This document shows positions 19,928 to 28,173 of a stretch of 64,000 nucleotides of DNA, one piece after another; positions within the stretch are counted from its first letter, which is position 1, and each line of letters starts with the position of its first letter. The notes under the pieces are model-generated. The model did not search any database and was not told where the DNA came from. It saw only the letters and a list, made by a program, of their open reading frames with translations. A program made the translations under genes and the position numbers. Origin of the DNA: CADEEN01 sp963738425 (GTDB lineage Bacteria; Pseudomonadota; Gammaproteobacteria; Burkholderiales; Burkholderiaceae_C); NCBI GenBank assembly GCA_963738425.1, contig CAVTWT010000010.1:62001-126000 (forward strand), in the 5' to 3' direction.

Positions 19928-21056
19928 TCAGCCTTTCCACGTGAACGGAAATTTCAACTGCGGCCAGAAGCCGTTCGGCATGTAGTCGCCCTGCACACCA
20001 TAACGCTCAGGCCATTTCCGATCCGACTGCACGGCGGTGCCGAACAAGTGATCGATGAAAGCGAAGTGCGCGGCGTAGTTCTTGTCGATGGCCTCGTCGT
20101 CCTGCGAATGGTGCCAGTGGTGGAAGTTGGGCGTGACGATCAGGTAGCGCAAAGGCCCGAGGCGAACGCTGACGTTGGCGTGGTTGAACACCGCCTGGAA
20201 GCCGACGATGACGATGTAGGCGTCGATCACGTTCTTCGAAAAGCCGAGCACGAAGATCGGCGCCAACACCAAGGTGCGCGTAATGAGCAGCTCGACGATG
20301 TGCTGGCGCGACCCAGCCAGCCAGTCCATGTGCTTGGCGCTGTGGTGCACCGCGTGCAGACGCCACAACGTCGGCACCTCGTGGTACGCGCGGTGCGTCC
20401 AGTACTGCACCAGATCCGCCACCAGCACGATCAGGAACAGCGCGATCGGAAACGGCAGATCGCGCACCCAGGCCTGCACGCCATCTTTGACCGCCCAGCC
20501 GAACAGCTTGTGCACCAGCAAGTTGACCGCCAGCAGCACAAAGCCGACGATCATGTGGTTGACGATGAAGTGGTGAAAGTCGGTCTGCCACTCGGGCCGA
20601 AACACTGGCTGCTCACGGCGCAAGCGGAAACAGCTTCTCGACGAAGACAAAGATCAGGGTCGATCCGAGGAGGTCGAGGATGAACCAATCGAGGCCGATG
20701 TAGGGTGTGTTGTCCGGGAAGTTCGGATCGACTTCGACCTTGTGAGCACCGAGTAGCAGCGTCAATCCGATCAGCACGAAGGCGCTGGCGGAGAGCCAGC
20801 GCACGCGGCCGAAGACGATGTTGAACAGCGCAATGCCACCGGACAGCACGAGCGACCAGTACATGACCTGGCGCAGGATGTCGACGTTGTAGCTCTTGCG
20901 CAGTTGCGGTGTCGTCAGGTACTCGGGCCAGTGGAACGCGAGCACGCCGAGGAAGCACAGGATCGCCAGCGACAAGGCTATGACGCCGGAAACCATGCCT
21001 CGGCCGGCCTTGAGTTCGCCGTGCGATTCGCTGAGCTGATTGAGTTTTTCGAGCAT
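19928..21056 (-). CDS. Fatty acid hydroxylase / sterol desaturase family, frameshifted
   Basis: This is a membrane di-iron enzyme of the fatty-acid-hydroxylase superfamily. The start is ATG 21056 (MLEKLNQLSESHGELKAGRG). The first part has several membrane helices and runs to FVEKLFPL, where an extra A in the AA pair at 20622-20623 (a T on the coding strand) breaks the frame. The continuation (RREQPVFRPEWQTDFHHFIV) carries the three histidine clusters: HRAYHE, HAVHHS and FHHWHHS. Removing one base gives about 375 residues. The substrate is unknown; bacterial members act on sterols, carotenoids or alkyl lipids. The 121-bp gap upstream of dnaE (19806-19927) shows nothing notable. Confidence 0.85.
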
Positions 21057-21111
21057 CGGTCTGAGTCTCCCGATGCGGATTATCGACCGTCCGTGCAGAC
21101 TGCCCTTCAGC

Positions 21112-22386
21112 TCAGACCGGCACCTCGAGCTCACTCCAGGCCGTCGGCGACGGATCGGGCACCGCGCCGACCGCAGCCTGCTGAGGCCAGCCGAAAAAAG
21201 CCAACACGTCATCGCGCCGCGCCATCGTGTCGGCAGCGCCCAGCCGCATCAACTCGCGCGTGTAGCCGGATTCGAACAGCAGGTAGCTGGCCAACGCCGC
21301 CCCACCGCGCTGGTCGGCGCCGTCGCGGTTGACGCCGATGCCGCGCAACAGGCTGAGCACGGGTTTGGGCAGCGAGTGCACGTGGCGTGCGGCGATGTCG
21401 TCGAGGCGCTCGCTCGGCGAGATCACGAGCACGTCGACCGGTCGCAACGGCGAGCGCGCACGCGCTGCGGGGTCGAGCAGCGACAGCGTGCGGTTGATGC
21501 GCTGCAGGCGTTCGATGTCGACCGACAGCGCATCGAGAAAGATGTTCGCCATCGCGTGGCCCGCAATCTGCGCCAAGCTCGGATAGCCCGCCACCTGCCG
21601 CTGTTCGCCTGGCGGTTCGTTGAGCCGCCCGGCGCCGACGACGAGCACACGCTCGGCGCCGAGGTGGATGGCCGGCGAGATCGGTGCTGACTGCCGCATC
21701 GAGCCGTCGCCGAACCATTCGACGGCGCCGGCCACACCGCCCATCGCGAGCGACTGCGCCGGAAAGACGAATGGAATCGCCGATGACGCCAGCAGGTGGT
21801 CGGCACCGATCGTGGCCTGCACAGCGCTGCGCTGCGAGCGCAGCCAGGGCTCGAACGGACGCGCCGTCTGGCAGAAGGTGACGTGCTGGCCGCTCGAGTA
21901 GCTCGACGCCGTGACCGCGAGTGCGTTGATATGACCCTCGGCGAGCAGCGCCGGCAGACGGTCGAAGGCAACCACCTGCGACAACAATTCGGCCAGCGGC
22001 GCGTTGTCGAGCAGCGAGCGCGGGTCCGACCGCCGCCAGCGCCGCAGCGCCCAGCCGAGCGAGAGCATCGTCAGCCAGCGTGCACCGGAGCGGACGACGC
22101 CGAAGGCATCGGCGCGGTAGACCTGCTCGGCGTGAAAGCCATGCCAGACCTGCGCCACGGCGGCCACCGCCTGGTCGAACCGATCGGCCTGGCAGGCCAG
22201 CGCCGCTGCATTGATGGCGCCAGCCGAGGTGCCAGCGATGATGCCGAACGGGTTGTGGCGCGGCGCGCCGACCTCGCGGCGCAGCCTCGCCACCGCACGC
22301 AACACACCGACCTGGTAAGCGGCACGCGCGCCGCCACCCATCAGCACGAGGCCGGTGGTGGAGGAACGTGAGGCTGGGGTGACCAT
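21112..22386 (-). CDS. Patatin-like phospholipase
   Basis: This is a 424-residue cytosolic or peripheral lipid acyl hydrolase. ATG 22386 (MVTPASRSSTTGLVLMGGG) is chosen; the frame stays open far upstream, but that part overlaps trhO and has no family similarity. The oxyanion-hole motif GGGARAAYQVG (17-27), the nucleophile elbow GTSAG with Ser54, and the DGS motif (FGDGSMRQ) that supplies the catalytic Asp are all present, so the Ser-Asp dyad looks intact. The C-terminal region (about 300-424) is a conserved extension of this bacterial subgroup. It is divergent from trhO with only 39 bp between. Confidence 0.9.
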   Translation of the reverse strand: MVTPASRSSTTGLVLMGGGARAAYQVGVLRAVARLRREVGAPRHNPFGIIAGTSAGAINAAALACQADRFDQAVAAVAQVWHGFHAEQVYRADAFGVVRSGARWLTMLSLGWALRRWRRSDPRSLLDNAPLAELLSQVVAFDRLPALLAEGHINALAVTASSYSSGQHVTFCQTARPFEPWLRSQRSAVQATIGADHLLASSAIPFVFPAQSLAMGGVAGAVEWFGDGSMRQSAPISPAIHLGAERVLVVGAGRLNEPPGEQRQVAGYPSLAQIAGHAMANIFLDALSVDIERLQRINRTLSLLDPAARARSPLRPVDVLVISPSERLDDIAARHVHSLPKPVLSLLRGIGVNRDGADQRGGAALASYLLFESGYTRELMRLGAADTMARRDDVLAFFGWPQQAAVGAVPDPSPTAWSELEVPV

Positions 22387-22425
22387 GGCTGCAGGCAGCG
22401 GGAAGGCTGTTCGTAGAATTTCGGC

Positions 22426-23169
22426 GTGCCGCACCGCTTCTTGAACCTTAGTGCCTACCGCTTCGTCGAAGTGCCGGATGCCGCCGCGCTGTGCGAACGA
22501 CTTCACGGCCTGGCGCAGGCCGCGGACCTGCGCGGCACGGTGGTCCTGGCCGCCGAAGGTATCAACCTGTTCGTGGCCGGTGAGGAAAGCGCCTTGCGCG
22601 GCTGGCTCGCCACGCTGTGCGAGGACGCTCGCTTTGCAGCGCTCGACGTCAAGGAAAGCTGGAGCGAGCGGCAGCCGTTTCGTCATCTGCGGGTCAAGGT
22701 CAAGCGCGAGATCATCCGCATGAACCAGCCGCAGGTGCAGCCGGCCGCCGGCCGTGCGCCCGCGGTGAACGCGGCCACGCTGGCGCGCTGGCTCGACCAG
22801 GGCCACGACGACGAGGGACGCGAAGTGCTGATGCTCGACACGCGCAACGCTTTCGAGCTCGAACACGGCGCGTTCGACGGCGCGCTCGATTGGCACTTGA
22901 GCAAGTTCTCGGACTTTCCCGCGGCGCTCGAGGCGCACCGCGCCGAGCTGAAGGACCGCACCGTCGTCACCTACTGCACGGGCGGCATCCGCTGCGAGAA
23001 AGCAGCGCTGGCGATGCAAGAGGCCGGCGTGGCCAACGTCTGGCAACTCGACGGCGGCATCCTGCGCTACCTGGAAACTGTGCCCGAGGCGCCGCATTGG
23101 CATGGGCGCTGCTTTGTCTTCGACGAGCGCGAGTCACTCGACCCGCACCTGCAGGAGATCGTGAAGTGA
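22426..23169 (+). CDS. trhO: tRNA uridine-34 hydroxylase TrhO (rhodanese family)
   Basis: TrhO makes 5-hydroxyuridine at position 34 of certain tRNAs, independent of prephenate-derived cofactors. The 247-residue product starts at GTG 22426 (MPHRFLNLSAYRF). It has the N-terminal YceA-type domain with AEGINLFVAG (43-52), a linker, and a rhodanese domain with LDTRNAFELEHG. The active loop is YCTGGIRCEK, with Cys184 and Cys190. The length is somewhat short compared with the E. coli protein (350) because the C-terminal cysteine-rich extension is absent, which is common in betaproteobacteria. Its stop overlaps the next GTG. Confidence 0.9.
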   Translation: MPHRFLNLSAYRFVEVPDAAALCERLHGLAQAADLRGTVVLAAEGINLFVAGEESALRGWLATLCEDARFAALDVKESWSERQPFRHLRVKVKREIIRMNQPQVQPAAGRAPAVNAATLARWLDQGHDDEGREVLMLDTRNAFELEHGAFDGALDWHLSKFSDFPAALEAHRAELKDRTVVTYCTGGIRCEKAALAMQEAGVANVWQLDGGILRYLETVPEAPHWHGRCFVFDERESLDPHLQEIVK

Positions 23170-24122
23170 AGAGCCGGCTGCTGCGTCTGTTCGGCCTGCT
23201 GCTGATGCTGACCGCGCTCGCGGTGCCCCTGTCGCGAGCGCCCGACCGGCCGGCACAATCACTCGTTGCGAGGTGGGCGCCGTTGCCGTCGGACTTCATC
23301 GACATCAAAGGGCAGATCGTTCACATCCGCGACGAAGGCCCGCGCAACGATTCGTCGCCGATCGTCCTGCTGCACGGCACCGGCGCCAGCCTGCACACTT
23401 GGGAAGGCTGGGTGCGGACGCTGAAAAAGACAAGGCGTGTCATCACCTTCGACCTGCCGGGCTTCGGCCTCACCGGTCCGTTCGCCGGCCAGTACGCCGC
23501 CGAGGACTACCGCGGCGACGCCTACGCGCGCTTCGTGCTCGACGTGCTCGATGCACTGAAGGTGAACAGTGCCGTGATCGGCGGCAACTCGCTCGGTGGC
23601 GAGGTGGCCTGGCGTGCCGTCACGCTCGCACCGTCGCGTTTCACGCGCCTGCTGCTGATCGACGCTTCCGGTTATGCGTTCACGCCGGGCTCGATCCCGC
23701 TGGGCTTTCGCATCGCCCGCATCCCCGTGCTCAACCGCCTCGGCGAGCACCTGCTGCCGCGCGCCCTGGTGGCGGCGAGCGTGGCCAATGTCTATGCCGA
23801 CGATTCGCGCATCACCGAAGCCCTGGTCGATCGCTATTTCGAGCTGACGCTGCGCGAAGGCAACCGCCGCGCGCTCGGCCTGCGCATGCAGCAGTTGGAA
23901 CCCGGCGAAGCGGTCGAACGGCTGAAGACGATCGCCGTGCCCACGCTCGTGGTCTGGGGCGGCGCCGACCAGCTCATTCCCGTCGACAACGCACGGCGCT
24001 TTGCCGCCGACATCAAGGGCGCACGCGTCGCGGTGGTCGACGGCCTCGGCCATGTGCCGCAAGAAGAAGACCCGGTGCGCAGCCTGGCGCCGGTACTCGA
24101 GTTTCTGGAGATCAAACCATGA
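23166..24122 (+). CDS. Alpha/beta hydrolase with N-terminal membrane anchor
   Basis: This 318-residue hydrolase starts at GTG 23166, nested in the trhO stop. Residues about 4-22 are a hydrophobic signal or anchor (LLRLFGLLLMLTALAVPL), so the enzyme probably faces the periplasm. The catalytic triad is clear: HGTGAS oxyanion loop (70-75), nucleophile Ser142 in GGNSLGG, an Asp in WGGADQLIP and a His in GLGHVPQEEDP. No substrate is evident; the family includes esterases, haloperoxidase-like enzymes and C-C hydrolases. The open frame upstream of 23166 is a shadow of trhO. Confidence 0.85.
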   Translation: MKSRLLRLFGLLLMLTALAVPLSRAPDRPAQSLVARWAPLPSDFIDIKGQIVHIRDEGPRNDSSPIVLLHGTGASLHTWEGWVRTLKKTRRVITFDLPGFGLTGPFAGQYAAEDYRGDAYARFVLDVLDALKVNSAVIGGNSLGGEVAWRAVTLAPSRFTRLLLIDASGYAFTPGSIPLGFRIARIPVLNRLGEHLLPRALVAASVANVYADDSRITEALVDRYFELTLREGNRRALGLRMQQLEPGEAVERLKTIAVPTLVVWGGADQLIPVDNARRFAADIKGARVAVVDGLGHVPQEEDPVRSLAPVLEFLEIKP

Positions 24123-24598
24123 GTGCAGCTCACACCTACGGCGCCAGCGTGCAGTGGCAACGTGCCGCGAACGAGGCCTTCACCGACCAGCGCTACAGCC
24201 GCCGCCATGAGCTGCGCTTCGATGGCGGTGCGGTGATGCCGGCTTCATCGGCCGTGACCTCGGTGCCGCTGCCCTGGTCCGATCCGAGCGCCATCGACCC
24301 CGAAGAGATGCTCGTCGCCTCGATCGCGTCGTGCCACATGCTCTGGTTCCTGTCGCTGGCGGCCAAGGCCGGGCATGTGGTGGACCGCTACAGCGATGAC
24401 GCTGTCGGTGTGATGACGAAGAACACCGCCGGCAAGTTGTGGGTGTCGCAGGTGACGCTGCGGCCGCAGGTGAAGTTTGCGCAAGGCCGCGGGCCGACGC
24501 CCGAAGCGTTCGATGCACTGCACCACAGGGCGCATGAAGAGTGCTTCATCGCCAACTCGGTGAAGAGCGAAGTGCGCTGCGAGGCGCAACAGGATTGA
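24119..24598 (+). CDS. OsmC family peroxiredoxin-like protein
   Basis: This 159-residue OsmC/Ohr-superfamily protein probably reduces organic or other hydroperoxides using two cysteines. MSAAHTYGASVQWQR opens the domain. DPEEMLVASIASCHMLWFLSLA carries the first Cys, and HHRAHEECFIANSVKSEV carries the second. The fold and Cys spacing match the OsmC branch rather than Ohr, which is encoded separately at 53879. The ATG overlaps the hydrolase stop (ATGA), making a three-gene string with trhO. A cluster of palindromes follows. Confidence 0.88.
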   Translation: MSAAHTYGASVQWQRAANEAFTDQRYSRRHELRFDGGAVMPASSAVTSVPLPWSDPSAIDPEEMLVASIASCHMLWFLSLAAKAGHVVDRYSDDAVGVMTKNTAGKLWVSQVTLRPQVKFAQGRGPTPEAFDALHHRAHEECFIANSVKSEVRCEAQQD

Positions 24599-24699
24599 AG
24601 CGCAACGAGGCGCCTCGGCGGCGCCTCTCAAGGAAATGTGGCTTTGCCACTTTCCTTGATCCCCGCGGGGGACGGCCGGCTCGGCCGGCCTTGGGGCGC
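24599..24699. terminator. Bidirectional hairpin cluster between convergent genes
   Basis: Four palindromes lie in 100 bp between the convergent osmC-like and DJ-1-like genes. The first is GAGGCGCC paired with GGCGCCTC. The main hairpin, 24630-24657, has a 12-bp stem with one bulge (AAGGAAATGTGGC against GCCACTTTCCTT, TTT loop). Then come CCCCGCGGGG and GGCCGGC-TC-GGCCGGCC. The stem flanks are A-rich on one side and T-rich on the other, so it can act as an intrinsic terminator in both directions. Confidence 0.65.
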
Positions 24700-25296
24700 T
24701 CAGAAGTACGGCGAAATGTTCTTCATGGCTCGCAAGACGTAGTCGTCCTTCTCGCCGACCGGAGCGACATAGTGAAGCGCACTCGCGGCAGCTTCTGGTC
24801 CCTCCGTCCTGCCGATGATCCAGGCGGCGAGGTACGGCGACGCAAAGCATCCGCCCGCGGTGGCCACGTTGCCCTCAGCAAAGAACGGCTGGTTCAGCAC
24901 TTCGACACCGGCTTCGAGCACCCAGGGTTTCGTGGTGAGGTCCGTGCACGCGGGAACCGCGCCGAGAAGGCCGAGTTTGGCCAGCACCAGCGTGCCCGAA
25001 CATTGGGCCGCGATCAGCTGACGCACAGGGTCGAGTTGGAGCTCGTCCATGATTGCCGGCTCGTTGACGACCTCTCGGGTTCTGATCCCGCTGCCGACAA
25101 TCACCGCGTCCGCGCTTCTGGCCTCCGCCAACGTGGACTGAGCCTGCACCGTGACGCCGTTCATCGATGTGACGCTCGGCTCCGGGCAGCAGATCGTCAC
25201 CCGCCACTCCGGCTTCTTGATGCGGTTGAGCACGCCGAGCGCAATGAAGGAGTCGAGCTCGTTGAAGCCCTGGAAGGTGAGGATGGCGATGTGCAT
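24700..25296 (-). CDS. DJ-1/PfpI family protein
   Basis: This 198-residue protein of the DJ-1/PfpI/class-I glutamine amidotransferase-like fold begins MHIAILTFQGFNELDSFIAL. The nucleophile-elbow cysteine is in LIAAQCSGTLVLAKLGLL. GSGIRTREV and TAGGCFASPYLAAWI are further family segments. Members include isonitrile hydratases, glyoxalases and AraC-linked sensors. The ThrAlaGlyGly-Cys pattern resembles the isonitrile-hydratase/transcription-regulator-like branch, but the activity cannot be fixed. It has a strong ribosome site (AAGGAGAT, 7 bases before ATG 25296) and lies 12 bp after the upstream hydrolase. Confidence 0.85.
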   Translation of the reverse strand: MHIAILTFQGFNELDSFIALGVLNRIKKPEWRVTICCPEPSVTSMNGVTVQAQSTLAEARSADAVIVGSGIRTREVVNEPAIMDELQLDPVRQLIAAQCSGTLVLAKLGLLGAVPACTDLTTKPWVLEAGVEVLNQPFFAEGNVATAGGCFASPYLAAWIIGRTEGPEAAASALHYVAPVGEKDDYVLRAMKNISPYF

Positions 25297-25308
25297 TCGT
25301 CGATCTCC

Positions 25309-26710
25309 TTATCGCTGACGCGGCGCCGCCTTCAACCTGCGAGAGCTTGACACGACGGCCAGAGCCTTCACCGCTTCAGCCTCGCGCAACAAAGCCGCGC
25401 CGCCATGCCAGACCCTGCGAACACGCCCACGTGCGTCGCGCTCGATGCGCACAGGCTCACCGTGGTTCGCAAAGCCGCCACCCAAGGTGACCTGTCCGCG
25501 ATCGGTGCCTGTCACCTCGATCTGGCTCGCGTCGAGCACCGGATTGGCCAGCCCAGGGTTGACCAGCAGCACCCGCGTACCGCCCATCGGCAGCAGGTCG
25601 AACGCACCCCACAGATTCCAGACGCGACCCTGCCAGCGCGACGTGCGGCGCGACGGCGCGCCGTGTTTCTCGAAGGCCTGCATCACCTGCAGCGCACCGT
25701 CGAGCCATTGGTGCGACAGGCCATCGGCGGCATTGGTCAGCACCGACACCGCGAGTTGCTGCGCTGGCACGCAGGCAGTGCGGGTGATGACACCGGGGAA
25801 GCCGCCGCTGTGGCCGATGTGGTCCCAGGCACCTGTGGTGCCGCTGATCGTGCCCAGGCCGTACCAGCGCCCTGTGCTGTCGTGCTCGCTGCGCCACTGG
25901 CGGCGTGTCATCTCGCGACGGCTCGCAGCCGAGAGCACGCTGCCGCGCGCGTCGGGCGCGAGGCTGGCGTAGAAGCGGGCGAGGTCCGCGGCGGTGCTGA
26001 CGAAGCCGGTGGCCGCCGCGAGCGCGTGCGTGCTCATGTCCACGTCGATGGCAACGCGGTGGTCCAACGGATGCTTGGCGCTGTGGCCGGCCGCCAACCT
26101 GGCGCGCGCAGGCAGCGCCTGCACATCGGGCGCGGTTTCTTCCAAGCCGCCTGCAGCAACGATCTCGCGCGCGACCCACTCGCCGTACGGTTCTCCCGTG
26201 ATCTGCTCGATGGCCAGGCCCAGCAGGCCGTAGCCGTGGTTCGAGTACTTGAAGCGTGTGTTGGCATCGAGCGTCGGTGGCTGTGCGAGGTCAATCACGC
26301 AGCGCCTGTTCGTCGAGAAACGCCCGTTGCAGCGACCATTGCCGTGCATCCGTGCCGTCGCGCACCAGGCCCGCGCTGTGGCTGGCCAATTGCGCGAGCG
26401 TGACGGCGCCGACATCCCGGTGCAATCCACTGACATGCCGGCCTACCGGATCATCGAGCTGGAGCTTGCGCTGCTCGCGCAGCTTCATCAGCGCAGCGGC
26501 CGTGAAGGTCTTCGAGTGCGATGCGACGCGAAAGCGATGTCGCGGCGTCAGCGCGATGCCGCGCGACAAGTCCGCATGACCGAACGCCGCTTCGAAGACG
26601 AGCTTGCCCTTGTGCGCGACGGCAATCGCGCAGCCCGGCTGCTCGGTGACGCGCATCTGGTGTTCGAGCCAGCGCGGCAAGTACTCGACCGCAGCGTCCA
26701 GCCAGTTCAT
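25309..26710 (-). CDS. Serine beta-lactamase-like hydrolase (class C/EstB type), frameshifted
   Basis: This is a penicillin-binding-protein-fold serine hydrolase. ATG 26710 (MNWLDAAVEYLPRWLEHQM) opens the domain. The SxxK catalytic motif is S64-H-S-K67 (VASHSKTFTAAALMKL). The frame is broken by an extra base in the AA pair at 26293-26294 (a TT pair on the coding strand, giving a premature TGA after EQALRD). The continuation DLAQPPTLDANTRFKYSNHGYG contains the YxN motif, and HIGHSGGFPG supplies the HxG-like third motif. The repaired length is about 466 residues. The C-terminal 100 residues form a small beta-rich domain. Activity (esterase, peptidase or lactamase) is not determinable, and no signal peptide is visible. 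Confidence 0.82.
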
Positions 26711-26792
26711 TGGTACCCCTCGGCCGATGCACACACCGGCCGGTCCCCCGAGGGGACTGCCGCTTGCTTGGGGCGGCCCGGCGCGGCGCGGC
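26711..26792. repeat. Dispersed intergenic repeat, copy 2
   Basis: This spacer holds CCCCCGAGGGG at about 26746-26756. The conserved flank TGCCGCTTGCTTGGGGCGGC and then CCGGCGCGGCGCGG follows. It matches the copy at 9985-10087 in the same orientation and, inverted, the copy at 46158-46256. A further imperfect palindrome (CGGCCGATGCACACACCGGCCG) lies just left of the core. The element fills almost the whole gap between two minus-strand genes. Confidence 0.7.
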
Positions 26793-27473
26793 TCATTCCA
26801 CAGCCACCTTGCCGGCCTCGATGCGAATCTGCCGCTTGCAGCGCTGCGCGATGCCGCGGTCGTGCGTCACCAGCACCAGCGTCGTGCCGGCCTCGCGGTT
26901 CATGTCGAACATCAGCTCCATCACGCGCTCGCCGGTGGCGAAGTCGAGGCTGCCGGTGGGCTCGTCGGCCAGCAGCACGGCAGGCTTGACGACGAAGGCA
27001 CGCGCCAATGCCACGCGCTGCTGCTCGCCGCCCGACAACACCTTCGGGTAGTGCGTCAACCGCTCGCCGAGGCCGACGCGTTGCAGCATCTCCTCGGCGG
27101 TGGCTCGCGCGTCGCGCTTGCCGAGCAGCTCCAGCGGCAGCATCACGTTCTCGACCGCGTTCAGATTGGCAAGCAACTGGAAACTCTGGAAGACGAAGCC
27201 CAGGCGTTTCGCACGCACCGCGGCGCGATCGTCTTCGTTGAGCTTGAAAAGATCCTTGCCGGCCAGACGTACCGTGCCCGAGGTCGGCACATCGAGGCCG
27301 GCGATGATCGACAGCAGCGTGCTCTTGCCCGAGCCGGAGGCGCCAACGATGGCCACCGACTCGCGCACCGGCAGCGAGAAATGGATGTCGTGGAGTATCG
27401 TCAGCGTGCCGGTCGAGTCGCTGACTTGTTTGGTGACGTGTTCGACTTCAATCAGAGGTGGCGACGAGCTCAT
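26793..27473 (-). CDS. ABC transporter ATP-binding protein, YbbA/LolD type
   Basis: This 226-residue ATPase starts at ATG 27473 (MSSSPPLIEVEHVTKQV). Walker A is GASGSGKST, the Q-loop is FVFQSFQLL, the signature is LSGGEQQRVALARAF, Walker B is AVLLADEPTGSLD and the H-loop is LVTHD. The sequence fits the MacB/LolD/YbbA group, which pairs with FtsX-like permeases. The divergent neighbour is a TesA-type esterase, the same pairing as ybbA-tesA in E. coli, so YbbA is the best guess. No permease gene (YbbP) is in the window next to it. Its start codon overlaps the esterase start on the other strand. Confidence 0.85.
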   Translation of the reverse strand: MSSSPPLIEVEHVTKQVSDSTGTLTILHDIHFSLPVRESVAIVGASGSGKSTLLSIIAGLDVPTSGTVRLAGKDLFKLNEDDRAAVRAKRLGFVFQSFQLLANLNAVENVMLPLELLGKRDARATAEEMLQRVGLGERLTHYPKVLSGGEQQRVALARAFVVKPAVLLADEPTGSLDFATGERVMELMFDMNREAGTTLVLVTHDRGIAQRCKRQIRIEAGKVAVE

Positions 27474-28170
27474 GAGTGCTGTTGTTTTGAATGGGCGCCG
27501 GGCCTGGCTGGCGCACTGTAGCCGCATCGGTGTGTTGGCCGCAGCCGCGGCCGTGTTGCCCTCACAAGCGGTCGGTCAGCCCCTCAAACCGCCGGCCACG
27601 CCGTTGATCCTCGTTGTCGGTGACAGCCTCTCGGCCGAGTACGGGCTGGCTCGTGGCACCGGCTGGGTGGCGCTGCTCGAACAGCGCCTGGCGCGCGAGA
27701 AGGTCAACGCCCGCGTCGTCAACGCCAGCATCAGCGGCGACACCACCTCCGGCGGCCGCTCGCGCCTGCCGGCGCTGCTGACTCAGCACAAACCGACGCA
27801 CGTGATCCTCGAGCTCGGCGGCAACGACGCCCTGCGCGGCCTGCCGCTCGCCATGACACAAGACAACCTGGGCGTGATGGCCCGCGCCTCGAAAGCGGCC
27901 GGTGCGCGCGTGCTGATCACCGGCATGCAGATGCCGCCGAACTACGGACGCAAGTACGCCGAAGACTTCGCGGCGATGTTCGCCACGGTGGCCAAGAGCG
28001 AAGGCACGGCGCTGGTGCCTTTCCTGCTCAAGGGCGTGGCCGACATTGCCGACAGCGAAGAGAAGATGTTCCAGGCCGACCGCATCCACCCGAAGGAATC
28101 CGCGCACCCGATCATGCTCGGCAATGTGTGGCCAGTGCTGCTGCCGCAGTTGCGCGGCAGCAGCAAGTAG
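27472..28170 (+). CDS. tesA: Periplasmic arylesterase/thioesterase of the TesA (SGNH) family
   Basis: This 232-residue SGNH hydrolase has a signal peptide (basic NGRRAWLAHCSR then VLAAAAAVLPSQAVG). The four SGNH blocks are present: GDSLSAEYG with Ser52, the Gly of block II in NASISGDTTSGG, the Asn of LGGNDALRG, and DRIHP near the C-terminus (Asp/His of the triad). Relatives hydrolyse acyl-CoA, aryl esters and lysophospholipids. ATG 27472 is the start. GAGGTGG lies 11 bases upstream as a possible ribosome site. It is arranged divergently from the YbbA-type ATPase with start codons sharing the bases CATG. Confidence 0.88.
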   Translation: MSAVVLNGRRAWLAHCSRIGVLAAAAAVLPSQAVGQPLKPPATPLILVVGDSLSAEYGLARGTGWVALLEQRLAREKVNARVVNASISGDTTSGGRSRLPALLTQHKPTHVILELGGNDALRGLPLAMTQDNLGVMARASKAAGARVLITGMQMPPNYGRKYAEDFAAMFATVAKSEGTALVPFLLKGVADIADSEEKMFQADRIHPKESAHPIMLGNVWPVLLPQLRGSSK

Positions 28171-28173
28171 CGC

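Noticed and set aside
16320..19985. A 1221-codon plus-strand frame opposite dnaE
   Set aside because: It is an antisense shadow of the GC-rich dnaE gene with no recognisable family motif.
22387..23103. N-terminal extension of the patatin
   Set aside because: It runs antisense through trhO and carries no family similarity; ATG 22386 begins directly before the GGG motif.
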